A DNA stretch of 64,000 bases from Novimethylophilus kurashikiensis (GTDB lineage Bacteria > Pseudomonadota > Gammaproteobacteria > Burkholderiales > Methylophilaceae). The notes under the pieces are model-generated. The model was not told the origin of the DNA. It did no database searches and worked only from the letters and a program-made list of their open reading frames with translations. Shown piece by piece: positions 38,306 through 47,490 of the stretch (within the stretch, counting starts at the first letter, position 1; every line of letters begins with the position of its first letter). The stretch spans positions 234,849 to 298,848 of the forward strand of contig NZ_BDOQ01000006.1 in the NCBI RefSeq assembly GCF_003112435.1, read 5' to 3'. A program made the translations under genes and the position numbers.

Positions 38306-39649
38306 TCATAGGGTGTTCTGATCACTGAATGCCGTCAGCGCCCTCGTTTCTGATACCCAATCAGCGATTGGGCGTAGAGCGGAAGTTTTGTCTTCGTGGT
38401 CTAGCAATGGCCATCGTCGATGAATTTCTTTTAGAACTTCTCTTATCTGCCAAAATGTCTCATCTGATAGGACTCGCATCTCTAACAAAAATCTAGGATC
38501 ATTCTCGGCCTCAAGTAGCATCGTATTTTCTGGGTTTGGGTCAAATCCTGCATCGAATACTGCCACTTCCAAATTCGATATCCGCTCGTTTATGAAGTGC
38601 CCGACGGGTTGGCTATCTCGCAATGCCAAGTAAGTTTCAGCCCATGATTGCAAGACCATGGCTATGGTTCTAATTCGCTCAGCAGTTAATTCTTGTAATT
38701 CCGGTGTTATTGAAGGTAATTGGATATCCTGATCCTTGTAGAAGATATCTAGATAACCAATATATTCGTGCCCATAGCGTCGAGAATTCAACTTAAGAAT
38801 GGTTTCCAGGCGAAGGCCACCATGGTTCTCATCATTTTGCTCAAAACGGCTTGACACAATGACAGCCAGCGCGATGATCTGCCCCATGCGACCAATTCTA
38901 TTTCCACGCAAACCTCGAGGGTAGCCACTACCATCTAAACGCTCATGATGTTCAAGGATTGCATTGGTAATGTTGGCTTCATACTCTGGAAATTCTTTAA
39001 GGATTAGGTATGCCGTAACTGGATGGGCATAGAGATGGTTCCACTCTTGTTCTGTTAGCACATGGCCATCGTCAAGTAGTCTATGGTCCATATGCATAAT
39101 GCCGATGTCATGAAGTAATGCCGCAGTTGCAAGCCCTATTAATTCTTCCTCTAACAAATTGGCACGAATACCGATATAAATACTAACGATTGTGACATAA
39201 AGACTGTGTTGCAATAGTCTAGGACGAACTTCCCTCATTACAGTTAGCTTGAAGGCCATTGCAGGGTTGAGCTGAACTTGTTTGAGCACCCGCACAAGAA
39301 CATCTGTTTGGGAAAAATTGGCTTTAAACGCTAGAAGCCGAGCATCATAAGCCAGCAAATTGTTCAACTGTTCAGCGAGTTCCTCGGTCGTAATAGGGTT
39401 TTCAATGCCGAGGGATTGATCAAGGTCAGGGATTAACTTGTGATGAACAAGTTGATCGTATAGCTTGCTATTAAAGCGAACCCCCTTTTTAATAAGTTTG
39501 AGACCGGTACTTGAATAAATATCTTGAGTAGTAATTAGTGAGCGACTATCGCCAAGCTCAGTTAAAGTCTTTAGATAATTTGATGAAGCAATTTGAATGG
39601 CTGCCTCAGTAGCCGCTTCATCACTTACGCCATCCATAACAAGCTCCAT
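38306..39649 (-). CDS. HD-GYP domain cyclic-di-GMP phosphodiesterase-like protein
   Basis: 447 residues. HD-GYP proteins hydrolyse cyclic di-GMP to GMP. The catalytic set is complete: LLHDIGIMHMDHRLLDDG (HD and downstream His), NHLYAHPVTAYLIL, ILEHHERLDGSGYPRGLRGN (HH-x3-D-x-GYP) and IALAVIVSSRFE. The first 150 residues have no recognised sensor domain, apart from an N-terminal helical region (AIQIASSNYLKTL) and a DUF3391-like SSTGLKLIKKGVRFNSKLYD stretch. It lies alone in the island between two long gene-free regions. Confidence 0.88.
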   Translation of the reverse strand: MELVMDGVSDEAATEAAIQIASSNYLKTLTELGDSRSLITTQDIYSSTGLKLIKKGVRFNSKLYDQLVHHKLIPDLDQSLGIENPITTEELAEQLNNLLAYDARLLAFKANFSQTDVLVRVLKQVQLNPAMAFKLTVMREVRPRLLQHSLYVTIVSIYIGIRANLLEEELIGLATAALLHDIGIMHMDHRLLDDGHVLTEQEWNHLYAHPVTAYLILKEFPEYEANITNAILEHHERLDGSGYPRGLRGNRIGRMGQIIALAVIVSSRFEQNDENHGGLRLETILKLNSRRYGHEYIGYLDIFYKDQDIQLPSITPELQELTAERIRTIAMVLQSWAETYLALRDSQPVGHFINERISNLEVAVFDAGFDPNPENTMLLEAENDPRFLLEMRVLSDETFWQIREVLKEIHRRWPLLDHEDKTSALRPIADWVSETRALTAFSDQNTL

Positions 39650-40005
39650 TCCTATATTTTCAGGAGTTTACGAAAAGACTATTGTTTCGTTCTAAAACCC
39701 TGATACAAATCTAGACGTCAGTTTGCAAAGCTTCATACATCATCATCTTTGCCTTTCGCTCGTTTAAAGCGACACATGGCCAATCGGCATATCGAAGTTG
39801 CCCCCTCGGGTCTATTTTCGTTTCTGCCGCGATAGAAACCAAGCGATCTATATGACTAACGCAGCAGGCCACTAGATGATTTATTGGCTGATTGACCAGC
39901 TACTTCTCTTCAAAATAAAGAAGTAAAAAAGGACGGGAGCACCCGCTTTAGCCGCCCCCGCCTAGCCGCTCTTCCTCGTAATCGTTATAGCTAAGAACTT
40001 CGTAT
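39650..40005. other. Gene-free stretch upstream of HD-GYP
   Basis: 356 bases with no supported gene or clear repeat. It presumably contains the HD-GYP promoter on the minus strand and the end of the DUF3014 operon. Confidence 0.5.
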
Positions 40006-40809
40006 TTATCTGACGTCCGACGTGCCAATCTTGTGCATGTGATGAATCAACTCCTGTTTGATTTCTCTTATCTTATTTTTGATCAACATTTCGTTATCGA
40101 TACCAATCCGTACAAGAATTCTCTGCCCAATGGAAAGGCTTTCGATATCTGGGTCGGCATATTGGTAGTAATACTTTGGTTGCTCCAACTTAATTTGTTT
40201 GCTGAACTCAGGCGCAGCAAGCAGATCATCTATGGCTACCATCAAGCGGTCATTAAAATATTTACCTGGGTAACCTAGCTCTTCATAAGACTGTTGGAAC
40301 AATGGATATAGCCGGACATATAACTCCACTAATTTCTTAGCATCTAACGATTCTGCTAGTCGTACATATGGGGTATAGCGAATAGCATTCTGTTGATCTA
40401 TACCGATAGTTCCTTTTGTCTTTTCTATGATGAACTTTCCACGGGCAGGCTCTACAGGCATCACACTCATCGGTGCACGTGGGCCTGGCAGATTATCAAT
40501 CGTTGCAACGATGTCGTGAATGATTTGCTCGGTCTTGAAAATTTTCAGCAGCGATTGATTGCCGATTAGACTCGTCAAAGCATCCATCACGAATGGATCG
40601 CTATTTGCCAAATCTGGTAAAGATCCTTGGGTAGCAGGAGGGGTTATGACTTGACGTGCTACCGGTTTAGGTGGGGTCGATGTCATCGCAGGAATGGGTG
40701 GTGGAACTGGTTCGTCCACCGGTATCGATTGAATATGTTGCCAGTAATAGTAGATGGCAACACATAACGTACCGAGGGTGAAAATTGCTGCAACCATGAG
40801 CCTTTTCAT
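40006..40809 (-). CDS. DUF3014-family membrane-anchored protein
   Basis: 267 residues. One N-terminal transmembrane segment (LMVAAIFTLGTLCVAIYYYW), a Pro-rich linker (VDEPVPPPIPAMTSTPPKP) and a periplasmic domain with IVATIDNLPGPRAPMSVMPV, RYTPYVRLAESLDAKKLVELYVRLYPLFQQ and YEELGYPGKYFNDRLMVAID, which I know as DUF3014. Function unknown. The ATG overlaps the stop of the transglutaminase-like gene by 4 bases (ATGA), so both act together. Confidence 0.85.
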   Translation of the reverse strand: MKRLMVAAIFTLGTLCVAIYYYWQHIQSIPVDEPVPPPIPAMTSTPPKPVARQVITPPATQGSLPDLANSDPFVMDALTSLIGNQSLLKIFKTEQIIHDIVATIDNLPGPRAPMSVMPVEPARGKFIIEKTKGTIGIDQQNAIRYTPYVRLAESLDAKKLVELYVRLYPLFQQSYEELGYPGKYFNDRLMVAIDDLLAAPEFSKQIKLEQPKYYYQYADPDIESLSIGQRILVRIGIDNEMLIKNKIREIKQELIHHMHKIGTSDVR

Positions 40810-41954
40810 TGAGGTGAGCCCATGAGCATGTCAAAAGGCAGAACTATGTCGGAAGTTCCTTGACAAACTAAACGAGGATATTCACGCGTTCTATCGATGC
40901 AACCACCATCAGCGTATACCCCTTTGGAATCACGCAATCGCATCATTTTTCCAAGAATGATTTGGACTTTGGCATGGTCCTTCATTGTTGCGCAAACCCT
41001 TTCATCGACAATTGTTTCATCAATCCTCGGGGCTCCCTCTTCGTCTGTGTAAATTGCATGACGCCAGTGGTAGAGTTCGACGCATTTTTCCGCCAAGGTA
41101 TATGGTTTGTCCGGCTCCCAAAAATTGGTAAATAAGCCATTTCCAAGATAGAAAACCCAAGACCCTTCATAGCCAGAGACGTCAGAGGATGCTTCGTCTG
41201 GGTTGCGGAACCACAACCTATCGCCAGGTACATAAAATTTCATTGGCAGAGGTTCATTCACTGAACCGTACTCGCAAAGAAATGTGTCATGGAAGCGGCC
41301 TGACATGATGGCGCGGGTTTCCCACTGGCGTTGTAACCCTTGTAATAGTATTGGGTTAGACGTTTCGAGTTCCAGCGCCATACCGAGCAGGATCACATAC
41401 TCTGTAGCGCGATAGCAGGAAAATGAATAGCGGATTTCAGAGTTGTCGGGCTGCGTTGCAGTTCTAAGAGCCTCGATTAAATGTTTTCCTGGAACCAAGA
41501 TGAAGCCAGCTTCTTCAGAGTATCGCCAATATTCAGTGGGTCGATCGACTTTGGATGTGTGAAAAGAGAGTGCAGTGCGGCGAGCTCCTTGCACAATATT
41601 TTGACGGATGCGAACTGAAGCAAGCATTTCATCATGGCTGGGAAACGCAAAAGTAACAGGCGCCAGCAGCATGGCCACCAGGATTTCTTTTTCCAGGTCA
41701 TCTGTCTTTGCCAGCGTATCGAGTTGAAGCGTCTTACAGAGGTTTAATGTACTGCGATCTGGGGCCCATGCTTCTTGAATCTCTCTGCATATCCAGAACC
41801 TAGTGCCTTGACCATTCTCGGCAGGAGATATTTCTACGAATGGTGCGAGACCTAATTTTTCGGTCTGCTCAAGGAACTTGAACCGATTAATTTCAATTTC
41901 TGAATGGTTTTTTCCGCCAATCAAAACTCCCCCAGATGCCTGTCGTACATACAT
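40806..41954 (-). CDS. Transglutaminase-like (Bacillus Tgl-type) protein with altered active site
   Basis: 382 residues. The middle part follows the layout of Bacillus subtilis Tgl, a protein-glutamine gamma-glutamyltransferase: RIRQNIVQGARRTALSF, YWRYSEEAGFILVPGKHLIE, FSCYRATEYVILLGMALE, PGDRLWFRNPD, YEGSWVFYLGNGLF. The catalytic Cys fits CYRATE, but the partner residues I recall for Tgl (Glu after the GEN motif, His in YFAHG) read Ser/Trp and Asn/Phe here. So the fold is likely, the activity doubtful. The C-terminal 110 residues are extra. Coupled to DUF3014 in an operon. The family call is from memory of one reference sequence. Confidence 0.55.
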   Translation of the reverse strand: MYVRQASGGVLIGGKNHSEIEINRFKFLEQTEKLGLAPFVEISPAENGQGTRFWICREIQEAWAPDRSTLNLCKTLQLDTLAKTDDLEKEILVAMLLAPVTFAFPSHDEMLASVRIRQNIVQGARRTALSFHTSKVDRPTEYWRYSEEAGFILVPGKHLIEALRTATQPDNSEIRYSFSCYRATEYVILLGMALELETSNPILLQGLQRQWETRAIMSGRFHDTFLCEYGSVNEPLPMKFYVPGDRLWFRNPDEASSDVSGYEGSWVFYLGNGLFTNFWEPDKPYTLAEKCVELYHWRHAIYTDEEGAPRIDETIVDERVCATMKDHAKVQIILGKMMRLRDSKGVYADGGCIDRTREYPRLVCQGTSDIVLPFDMLMGSPQ

Positions 41955-42138
41955 CTCATCTCCTTTTGATTGATATCAATTTACTTAGTCCTGAATTCTT
42001 ATGGCATCGATTGTTCCTGTTAGGTGTGCCTCATTTAGACAGGATTTTTATGATGGTTATAGTATAAATATATTTATATAAATGCAATCTGGGGCGACAG
42101 GTCCAAGCAAAGAGGAAAATCGGCAGATAGGCGCGCAG

Positions 42139-43488
42139 TTAGAATGGACTAGCCCGTTTTTTCTCCTTATGCTCTAAAAGAGGATTGCCACTATTTGCCG
42201 TTATAGCCAGTGCCGCATAAAGCGGAGGGCTAAACAAGCGGGCAACAATAGAAGAGAGCAATGCGACAGCCATTAGGCTGATCACCATCAAATGGCCGTC
42301 AATCATCTCCATGACGATGATGAAAGATGTAATTGGCGCTTGCGTGACCGCGGCGAGGAACGCAGCCATGCACAATGCACAAATAGCGGCTTGACTATAC
42401 GTGCCACCAAATACGGACAGGAGATCGTTACCAATGCCTGCACCGATCGAAAGAGAAGGAGCGAAGATTCCGCCAGGCACACCGCTAAGGTAAGTGAATA
42501 TCGTTGCAAGGTATTTAATGGGGGCATACTGCCAAGCCTCTTTAACCCCGCCGCTCAGCATCTGCTGGGTATATTGGTAGCCTGAACCATGAGCCGCCCC
42601 GTGACTTACCAAACCTAACAAGGCTACCACCAACCCGCATGCCCCAGCCCATATCAAGGGATGGGTTTTCCTCAGCCGAGCAGGCCAATCATTCATTGGC
42701 AGCGAAGCTTCAATCAAGGTTCGACTGAACACCCCGCCAAGTACGCCACAGATTAAGCCACAGACCAAAACAGGCCACAAAATGGTTCTATCAACATGCC
42801 CCACGGCTAGGCTACCAAAATAGGTGTAATTACCTTGTAGCGAAATCGAAACCAAGCCTGATAGCACAATGGCCGTGATCACCACACCATTGGTTTTTTG
42901 TTCGAATTTCCTACCGAGTTCCTCAATGGCGAACACAATTCCTGCTAGGGGTGTATTGAATGCTGCTGCTATGCCAGCGGCACCTCCGGCCATGATGAGA
43001 TGATGGGGATGAACGCTGAAGCCTTCAGGTACCAATCGCCTGAAACTGTGAAGAACGCTGGCACCGATCTGTACCGCGGGCCCTTCACGTCCGGATGAGA
43101 AACCTACTGCAAGCGCCGACGCACCCAGCAGAATCTTGCCCAAGGCTAGCTTGAGTGAAATCAATGGCGAGACCATCGCTTCCTGCTCCTGCACGGCAGC
43201 GATGGTTTGGGGGATTCCGCTGCCTTTAGCACCTGCAAACCACTTCGTAGTGATAGCGGCAATGAGCATGCCACCCAGTGGCGTTACTACCAGCGGGACC
43301 CACCAGGCGATTGCCTGCAAGGCAAAAAAGAGGCGGATGGCAAGGTCGGAAAGCCGGACGAACACCACGGTGATTAGTCCGACTGCAGCCGCACCCAACC
43401 AAATTACCAGCCTTCCACGCCACGCCTGATGATCGGTCAATTGGGCCTTGGAAACAGCCGTCAAAACTTCCTTAAGATTCAGAACCAT
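42139..43488 (-). CDS. clcA: ClC-family chloride channel/transporter
   Basis: 449 residues with about ten to twelve membrane helices. ClC selectivity motifs: GSGIPQTIAAVQ, GFSSGREGPAVQIGAS, a third region GGAAGIAAAFNTPLAGIVFAIEEL and GVPGGIFAPSLSIGAG (GxFxP). The gating-glutamate position is the E in GREGP. Bacterial members are often H+/Cl- exchangers for acid resistance. I start at the ATG at 43488 (MVLNLKEVL); an in-frame TTG nine codons earlier would add SLSHFNLS. Divergent from the 43633 gene; no CBS domains. Confidence 0.9.
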   Translation of the reverse strand: MVLNLKEVLTAVSKAQLTDHQAWRGRLVIWLGAAAVGLITVVFVRLSDLAIRLFFALQAIAWWVPLVVTPLGGMLIAAITTKWFAGAKGSGIPQTIAAVQEQEAMVSPLISLKLALGKILLGASALAVGFSSGREGPAVQIGASVLHSFRRLVPEGFSVHPHHLIMAGGAAGIAAAFNTPLAGIVFAIEELGRKFEQKTNGVVITAIVLSGLVSISLQGNYTYFGSLAVGHVDRTILWPVLVCGLICGVLGGVFSRTLIEASLPMNDWPARLRKTHPLIWAGACGLVVALLGLVSHGAAHGSGYQYTQQMLSGGVKEAWQYAPIKYLATIFTYLSGVPGGIFAPSLSIGAGIGNDLLSVFGGTYSQAAICALCMAAFLAAVTQAPITSFIIVMEMIDGHLMVISLMAVALLSSIVARLFSPPLYAALAITANSGNPLLEHKEKKRASPF

Positions 43489-43632
43489 AGATAGATTGAA
43501 ATGACTCAAGCTCAAAAATATTCATTGCCTCAATTATATTTGTACAATAGTATTTTTAAAAATTATTGCTCTGTTTTTTCAAGCCCTGGCGGACTTTGCA
43601 TGGGTTCGCTCAATTGTTATAAGGGGGAATTG

Positions 43633-44046
43633 ATGTCCTTACATGCACTGGTTGTCTCTGACAGCACAGTCCTTGCTACGTTGTTACAACATCACTTCTT
43701 GGTTCTAAATTGGGCTTGCGATGCCCGAACAGTTTCAAACGCATTAGGCCAGGACAGTAAATCAATGGACTACGACTGCGTTGTCATGGTGATCGATACC
43801 CACTTCAATAGGCACTATGGCAGCGTCATGGAGGAGGTTTGTCACTTCTTCAAAATTCTAGCGCAGCGACTGCCCTTCTATCTGGTCTTCGAACGTCAAT
43901 ACGAACAGGGATTTCATTGCTGGTTGCGTGGGACCAAGCGGTTGTATCAGTTGGAACACGATGTCGGCAAATTGCAGGAAGCCGTACGAACGATTGTAGA
44001 AACAGAATCGAAAGGAATTGACCCGTCGGGCTTTATGGCCCCATGA
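43633..44046 (+). CDS. Receiver-like hypothetical protein
   Basis: 137 residues with an alternating strand/helix pattern like a CheY receiver: HALVVSDSTVLATLL (first strand), YDCVVMVIDTHF (possible phospho-Asp), RLPFYLVFERQ, RLYQLEHDVGKLQEAVRTIV. The acid pair after strand 1 is reduced to DS and no DNA-binding domain follows, so it may be a pseudo-receiver. ATG at 43633 chosen, with GGGGG 5 bases before it. Twenty-four bases later comes the TusA-like gene, same operon. Family not recognised with certainty. Confidence 0.6.
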   Translation: MSLHALVVSDSTVLATLLQHHFLVLNWACDARTVSNALGQDSKSMDYDCVVMVIDTHFNRHYGSVMEEVCHFFKILAQRLPFYLVFERQYEQGFHCWLRGTKRLYQLEHDVGKLQEAVRTIVETESKGIDPSGFMAP

Positions 44047-44070
44047 GCCATTTATGAAAGGGAGAACAAT

Positions 44071-44316
44071 ATGCTCTACATACATCAATATGACGTCGTA
44101 GTGGATGCAACATCAGATGAATGTCCCATCCCCACCATTCGCAGCAAGGAAGCGCTGGATAGGCTACCTGCAGGAGGGACTCTTAAGCTTATTGCAAGCA
44201 GCGAGGGCACCGTCAGGAATATCCGTACACTCGCTTCCAGTCACAGCTATGACCTGGTTCAAGAAACTCGTGAAGACGGTAAGTTTGTTTTTGTTCTTAG
44301 GAAATCCGGCAGGTGA
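44071..44316 (+). CDS. TusA-family sulfur-carrier protein
   Basis: 81 residues. TusA-like proteins carry sulfur on a conserved cysteine. The motif DECPIPTIRSKEALDRLP has the C-P-x-P core with Cys18 as carrier, followed by GGTLKLIASSEGTVRNIR, typical of the two-layer alpha/beta fold. GGGAG lies 8 bases before the ATG. In sulfur-oxidising bacteria TusA feeds dissimilatory or biosynthetic sulfur transfer; in this cluster of ion and metal genes its partner is not obvious. Confidence 0.88.
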   Translation: MLYIHQYDVVVDATSDECPIPTIRSKEALDRLPAGGTLKLIASSEGTVRNIRTLASSHSYDLVQETREDGKFVFVLRKSGR

Positions 44317-44439
44317 TTTTTGCTTAAACACCTTGCGTGTCTTGTAGTACATACAATTCAAGCAGGCTCTCCTAAGCTTGGAATCATGGGTGGCTAGCCC
44401 ACCACCAACCCTTGAATTGATTCTTAAAGGATGCTCGCG

Positions 44440-45141
44440 ATGCCGGATCTGAGCTTCTTTTCATTTCTCGCCAGCCCCATATTCGTAGTGCTCTGGTACA
44501 TCATCGGCCTGATTGCAGCGATATGGGTGGTACAGGACGAATATCTCAAGAACACTCAGGTACAGCCCGCGCTGAAGTGGGCCTGGCCGATTATCGTTGT
44601 CTTCTTCTCCGTGATCGGTCTGGCGCTTTATCTTTGGACCTGCCGCCCGCCGGGTATCGAAAACAAAACAGGCAAGCAGGAAAAGCAGGCGCATCACGAA
44701 TACGTCAGCTCAACCTTTCGCAAAGTTACGGGCTCGGTGATCCACTGCGTGGGCGGCGATGGCTTGGGCATCATTACGGCAATGGTTGTAGCTAGGCTCA
44801 TCGGCATGAATTTCTGGCAGGAATACTGGTTCGAATATGTCGTCGGGTTTGCCTTCGGATGGTTCATCTTTCAGTACAAAGCCATGCGAAAAATGGCCGA
44901 CAGTCCAATGCAAGCGCTATGGATGGGAGGTCGCGCAGAGTTCTTTTCAATGATTACCGTCATGTCCGGTATGGGAGTCGTGATGGGGTATGTGACGCCA
45001 TTAACCGTCGGCGAGCAGCCTCACCCCGCGACGTTTGCCTTCTGGGGCTTTGCAGCACTCGGTCTTCTGATGGGATTTATCGTCACCTACCCGATGAATT
45101 ACTGGCTGGTAAAAATCGGCTGGAAACACGGAATGTCCTGA
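44440..45141 (+). CDS. DUF4396-type membrane protein
   Basis: 233 residues and five to six hydrophobic segments, starting PIFVVLWYIIGLIAAIWVVQ and WPIIVVFFSVIGLALYLWTC. The C-terminal region HCVGGDGLGIITAMVVARLI, WFEYVVGFAFGWFIFQY and MITVMSGMGVVMGYV fits DUF4396, a membrane family often found beside copper-export genes. ATG at 44440 preferred (AAAGG 8 bases before it); another ATG is three codons upstream. The next gene follows after 1 base. Confidence 0.8.
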   Translation: MPDLSFFSFLASPIFVVLWYIIGLIAAIWVVQDEYLKNTQVQPALKWAWPIIVVFFSVIGLALYLWTCRPPGIENKTGKQEKQAHHEYVSSTFRKVTGSVIHCVGGDGLGIITAMVVARLIGMNFWQEYWFEYVVGFAFGWFIFQYKAMRKMADSPMQALWMGGRAEFFSMITVMSGMGVVMGYVTPLTVGEQPHPATFAFWGFAALGLLMGFIVTYPMNYWLVKIGWKHGMS

Positions 45142-45142
45142 T

Positions 45143-45832
45143 ATGAACCGTATGCCTTTACACATTCTTGGGATGACGTTGTTGGGTGTATTGGCCCTCT
45201 GGGCATTTGCCGCTATCGTTCAGACTCGTATCGGCCAACCATTGCAAGAGGACACCGAACCTTCATTCGGCATAACACCTGTGGCAGCACTTGCAGAGGG
45301 CTTAAAGGCAGACATCGGCCTGGCGGCACAGTCATTAGACAGCAATAAAACGGAGGCGGTACTGGCATTGGATGCGGCTAAGCGGGTAAGCGAACTGGGT
45401 ATGACATTTGGCGAGCCATTCCAAACAGCACATGAAACCGTCTTGCGCACCCGGCGCAGCATCGCCGACGGTCATCCCGACAAGGCTAAGCGACTATTGC
45501 AAAACACCCAACTTACGCAATTCGATGTGAAGGGCGCGAGTGGAAACGTCAATTCACCTCACACCAACTTGCGGAGCTACAAAGGCGCCGTCGTGCTTGA
45601 CCGTCAAGGTATCCGAATCGGCGAAGTCGTGGATGTTGCCGAACATCAGGGGCGCCCCATGTTGCAACTTGCCATCGGCGGGGTACGTAATGCACTCGGT
45701 TTTATCGACTGGGGCGGCAAACGCATGTGGATCGACCCCAGCGCACTGGTATTCGGCAAGGTAAAGACCGTGGGCTCCACCATGATTGCTTGGTCGGACC
45801 AAAGCCAACGCCTCGCCCAAAATTCTGATTGA
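45143..45832 (+). CDS. Membrane-anchored protein with PRC-barrel-like C-terminal domain
   Basis: 229 residues. One N-terminal membrane anchor or signal (HILGMTLLGVLALWAFAAIV), a helical Ala-rich middle and a C-terminal strand-rich unit (YKGAVVLDRQGIRIGEVVDV, RPMLQLAIGG, MWIDPSALVFGKV) like a PRC barrel, a small binding fold. Start 1 base after the DUF4396 stop, so the two are translated together. Function unknown; a periplasmic partner of DUF4396 is plausible. Confidence 0.7.
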   Translation: MNRMPLHILGMTLLGVLALWAFAAIVQTRIGQPLQEDTEPSFGITPVAALAEGLKADIGLAAQSLDSNKTEAVLALDAAKRVSELGMTFGEPFQTAHETVLRTRRSIADGHPDKAKRLLQNTQLTQFDVKGASGNVNSPHTNLRSYKGAVVLDRQGIRIGEVVDVAEHQGRPMLQLAIGGVRNALGFIDWGGKRMWIDPSALVFGKVKTVGSTMIAWSDQSQRLAQNSD

Positions 45833-45882
45833 ACAAGCGGGCAATCCCGCTACTACACACATCCCTGTCCAAGGAGAAATCC

Positions 45883-46089
45883 ATGTATCAATTGCAAGTG
45901 GAAGGCATGACCTGCGGCGGCTGTGCGGCCAATGTAAAACAGGCAGTACAGCGCGTGGACAGCCATGCACAGGTTGATGTGGATTTGCAAAAGAAGACTG
46001 TGAATGTCGATACTCAGGCAGACATCCAGGCGGTTCAGTCTTCAATATCTGCCGCCGGATACCCCGTAACCGGATACACCGTGCAATAA
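45883..46089 (+). CDS. copZ: Heavy-metal-associated (HMA) metallochaperone
   Basis: 68 residues, a single HMA domain. It carries the metal motif EGMTCGGCAANVKQAVQ with CxxC at positions 13 and 16, then a ferredoxin-like fold (VNVDTQADIQAVQSSISAAG). CopZ-type proteins deliver Cu(I) (or other soft ions) to P-type ATPases; none is in the window, so the partner must be elsewhere. AAGGAG is 7 bases before the ATG. Last gene of the run TusA-DUF4396-PRC-HMA. The metal is not certain, hence the symbol is tentative. Confidence 0.88.
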   Translation: MYQLQVEGMTCGGCAANVKQAVQRVDSHAQVDVDLQKKTVNVDTQADIQAVQSSISAAGYPVTGYTVQ

Positions 46090-46416
46090 CGGCGGTGAGA
46101 TGCTCAGACTTAAATGCGCCTACGTCGGTGTGGGGTACAGCCAGCCGCTGACCGGTGGCGGCTTTTCATTGGATTTCAGCATACCTTCGGAGAGAAACTG
46201 TTGAGCATGGACAGTATCCATTGATTCTTAACTTCAAATAGCTGGATGAAAAATCAGTAAAGGCCAGTGGTCTACAGGTGCACTGAATACTCGCTGGTTG
46301 AGTGGATATGTGATTCCTCAGCGTCTTCTTTTGACTCTGACAGTCCACTAATGGCCGGTTCAAGACGACGAATCTCTACCCGAAGGGGACATTTAATAGG
46401 TTTGTGATCGTGCTTG
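46090..46416. other. Gene-free stretch between HMA and antiporter genes
   Basis: 327 bases between two converging genes; no supported gene, repeat or terminator hairpin with a T-tract was found. Confidence 0.5.
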
Positions 46417-47337
46417 TCACATACGCTGCAATAGAACGCTTATGTAAACTGCATAAAGTGCCAACAATAATGCGCCTCGCCGCCTTTCAATTAAGCCTGC
46501 ACTCAATGGGAATAAGCAGATACTTGTGATTAAGCCAAAAATCAAACCCGTTGAAACGTCACCCCACTTTACAGCGATAGGATTAATGATTGCTGCAATT
46601 GCGACTACAAATAAACCGTTAAATATATTGCTGCCTAATATCGTTCCCAAGCCAACTTCATCGTGTCCACGCAGTCGGGAGATAACTACTGTGGCTAGTT
46701 CTGGCGCGGATGTACCCATTGCAACCAATGTTGCGCCGACAAGAAAGGGATCGATTCCGTAATAAGCTGAAATTGCTGTTGCTCCTGACACGATAAGTTT
46801 TCCCGACCCAACCAGAAACGCTAACCCAATAAGGCTTTCAATCACAGATCGGCCATGCTTGTTATCTCCGAGTATTGCTGGCGCAACACTACGTTGCCTT
46901 CTAACTTCAAGCACCATAATGACTACCCATATGGCAAATAGAGATAGCAGAATCAAACCATCTGCCCTTGAAAGCAGTCCATCTTGAGCGAGGATGATTA
47001 GAAGAATTGGTACGAGCAGTGCGACAGGAAAATCACGCTTCAAAACGTCTTTTGGTGTCTTCAGCGGTGCTATTAAAAGAGCTATGCCAAGAATCAATGC
47101 GATGTTGACTACGTTACTTCCCAATGCGTCGCCAAGTGCGATTTGAGGAGTACCAGCTAGGGCAGAAGTTACAGATACGGAAAGTTCTGGGCTCGACGTG
47201 GCGAAGGCGGCAAAGGTTGCTGCAATGATTCCTGAGGATATTCTGGCCCACAGAGCAATCCCAACAACTCCGCGAACAAAGAGTTCACCGCCGATTGCTG
47301 CACAAATAATCCCCAAAAGCAAAATGAGAAAATCCAT
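46417..47337 (-). CDS. Calcium/sodium antiporter (CaCA family, YrbG-like)
   Basis: 306 residues, ten predicted membrane helices, two inverted alpha-repeats. Repeat 1: FAAFATSSPELSVSVTSALA, GDALGSNVVNIALILGIAL; repeat 2: GATLVAMGTSAPELATVVIS, GTILGSNIFNGLFVVAIAA. The G-x-S-A-P-E and G-S-N motifs bind Na/Ca. It exports Ca in exchange for Na or H. Its start is preceded by a 434-base region holding an integrase fragment. Confident family call; exact ion pair unknown. Confidence 0.9.
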   Translation of the reverse strand: MDFLILLLGIICAAIGGELFVRGVVGIALWARISSGIIAATFAAFATSSPELSVSVTSALAGTPQIALGDALGSNVVNIALILGIALLIAPLKTPKDVLKRDFPVALLVPILLIILAQDGLLSRADGLILLSLFAIWVVIMVLEVRRQRSVAPAILGDNKHGRSVIESLIGLAFLVGSGKLIVSGATAISAYYGIDPFLVGATLVAMGTSAPELATVVISRLRGHDEVGLGTILGSNIFNGLFVVAIAAIINPIAVKWGDVSTGLIFGLITSICLFPLSAGLIERRRGALLLALYAVYISVLLQRM

Positions 47338-47490
47338 AACTCGTAAATGTGCTCAAAATTCGATCACGACAGTTTAACAGTTTGAATGTTTGGAATTGGC
47401 CGATAGTATTTTTAGAAAGTATTATCCAATAGCTGCCGTTGCCAACTGAGGCGAAAAATCAGACTCCGATCAACAACCTAGGAGTCTGAA
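47338..47490. other. Intergenic region with a hairpin before the integrase fragment
   Basis: Contains CAGACTCC (47460-47467) and GGAGTCTG (47481-47488), a perfect 8-bp inverted repeat just before the fragment's ATG. Nothing else is seen. Confidence 0.45.
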
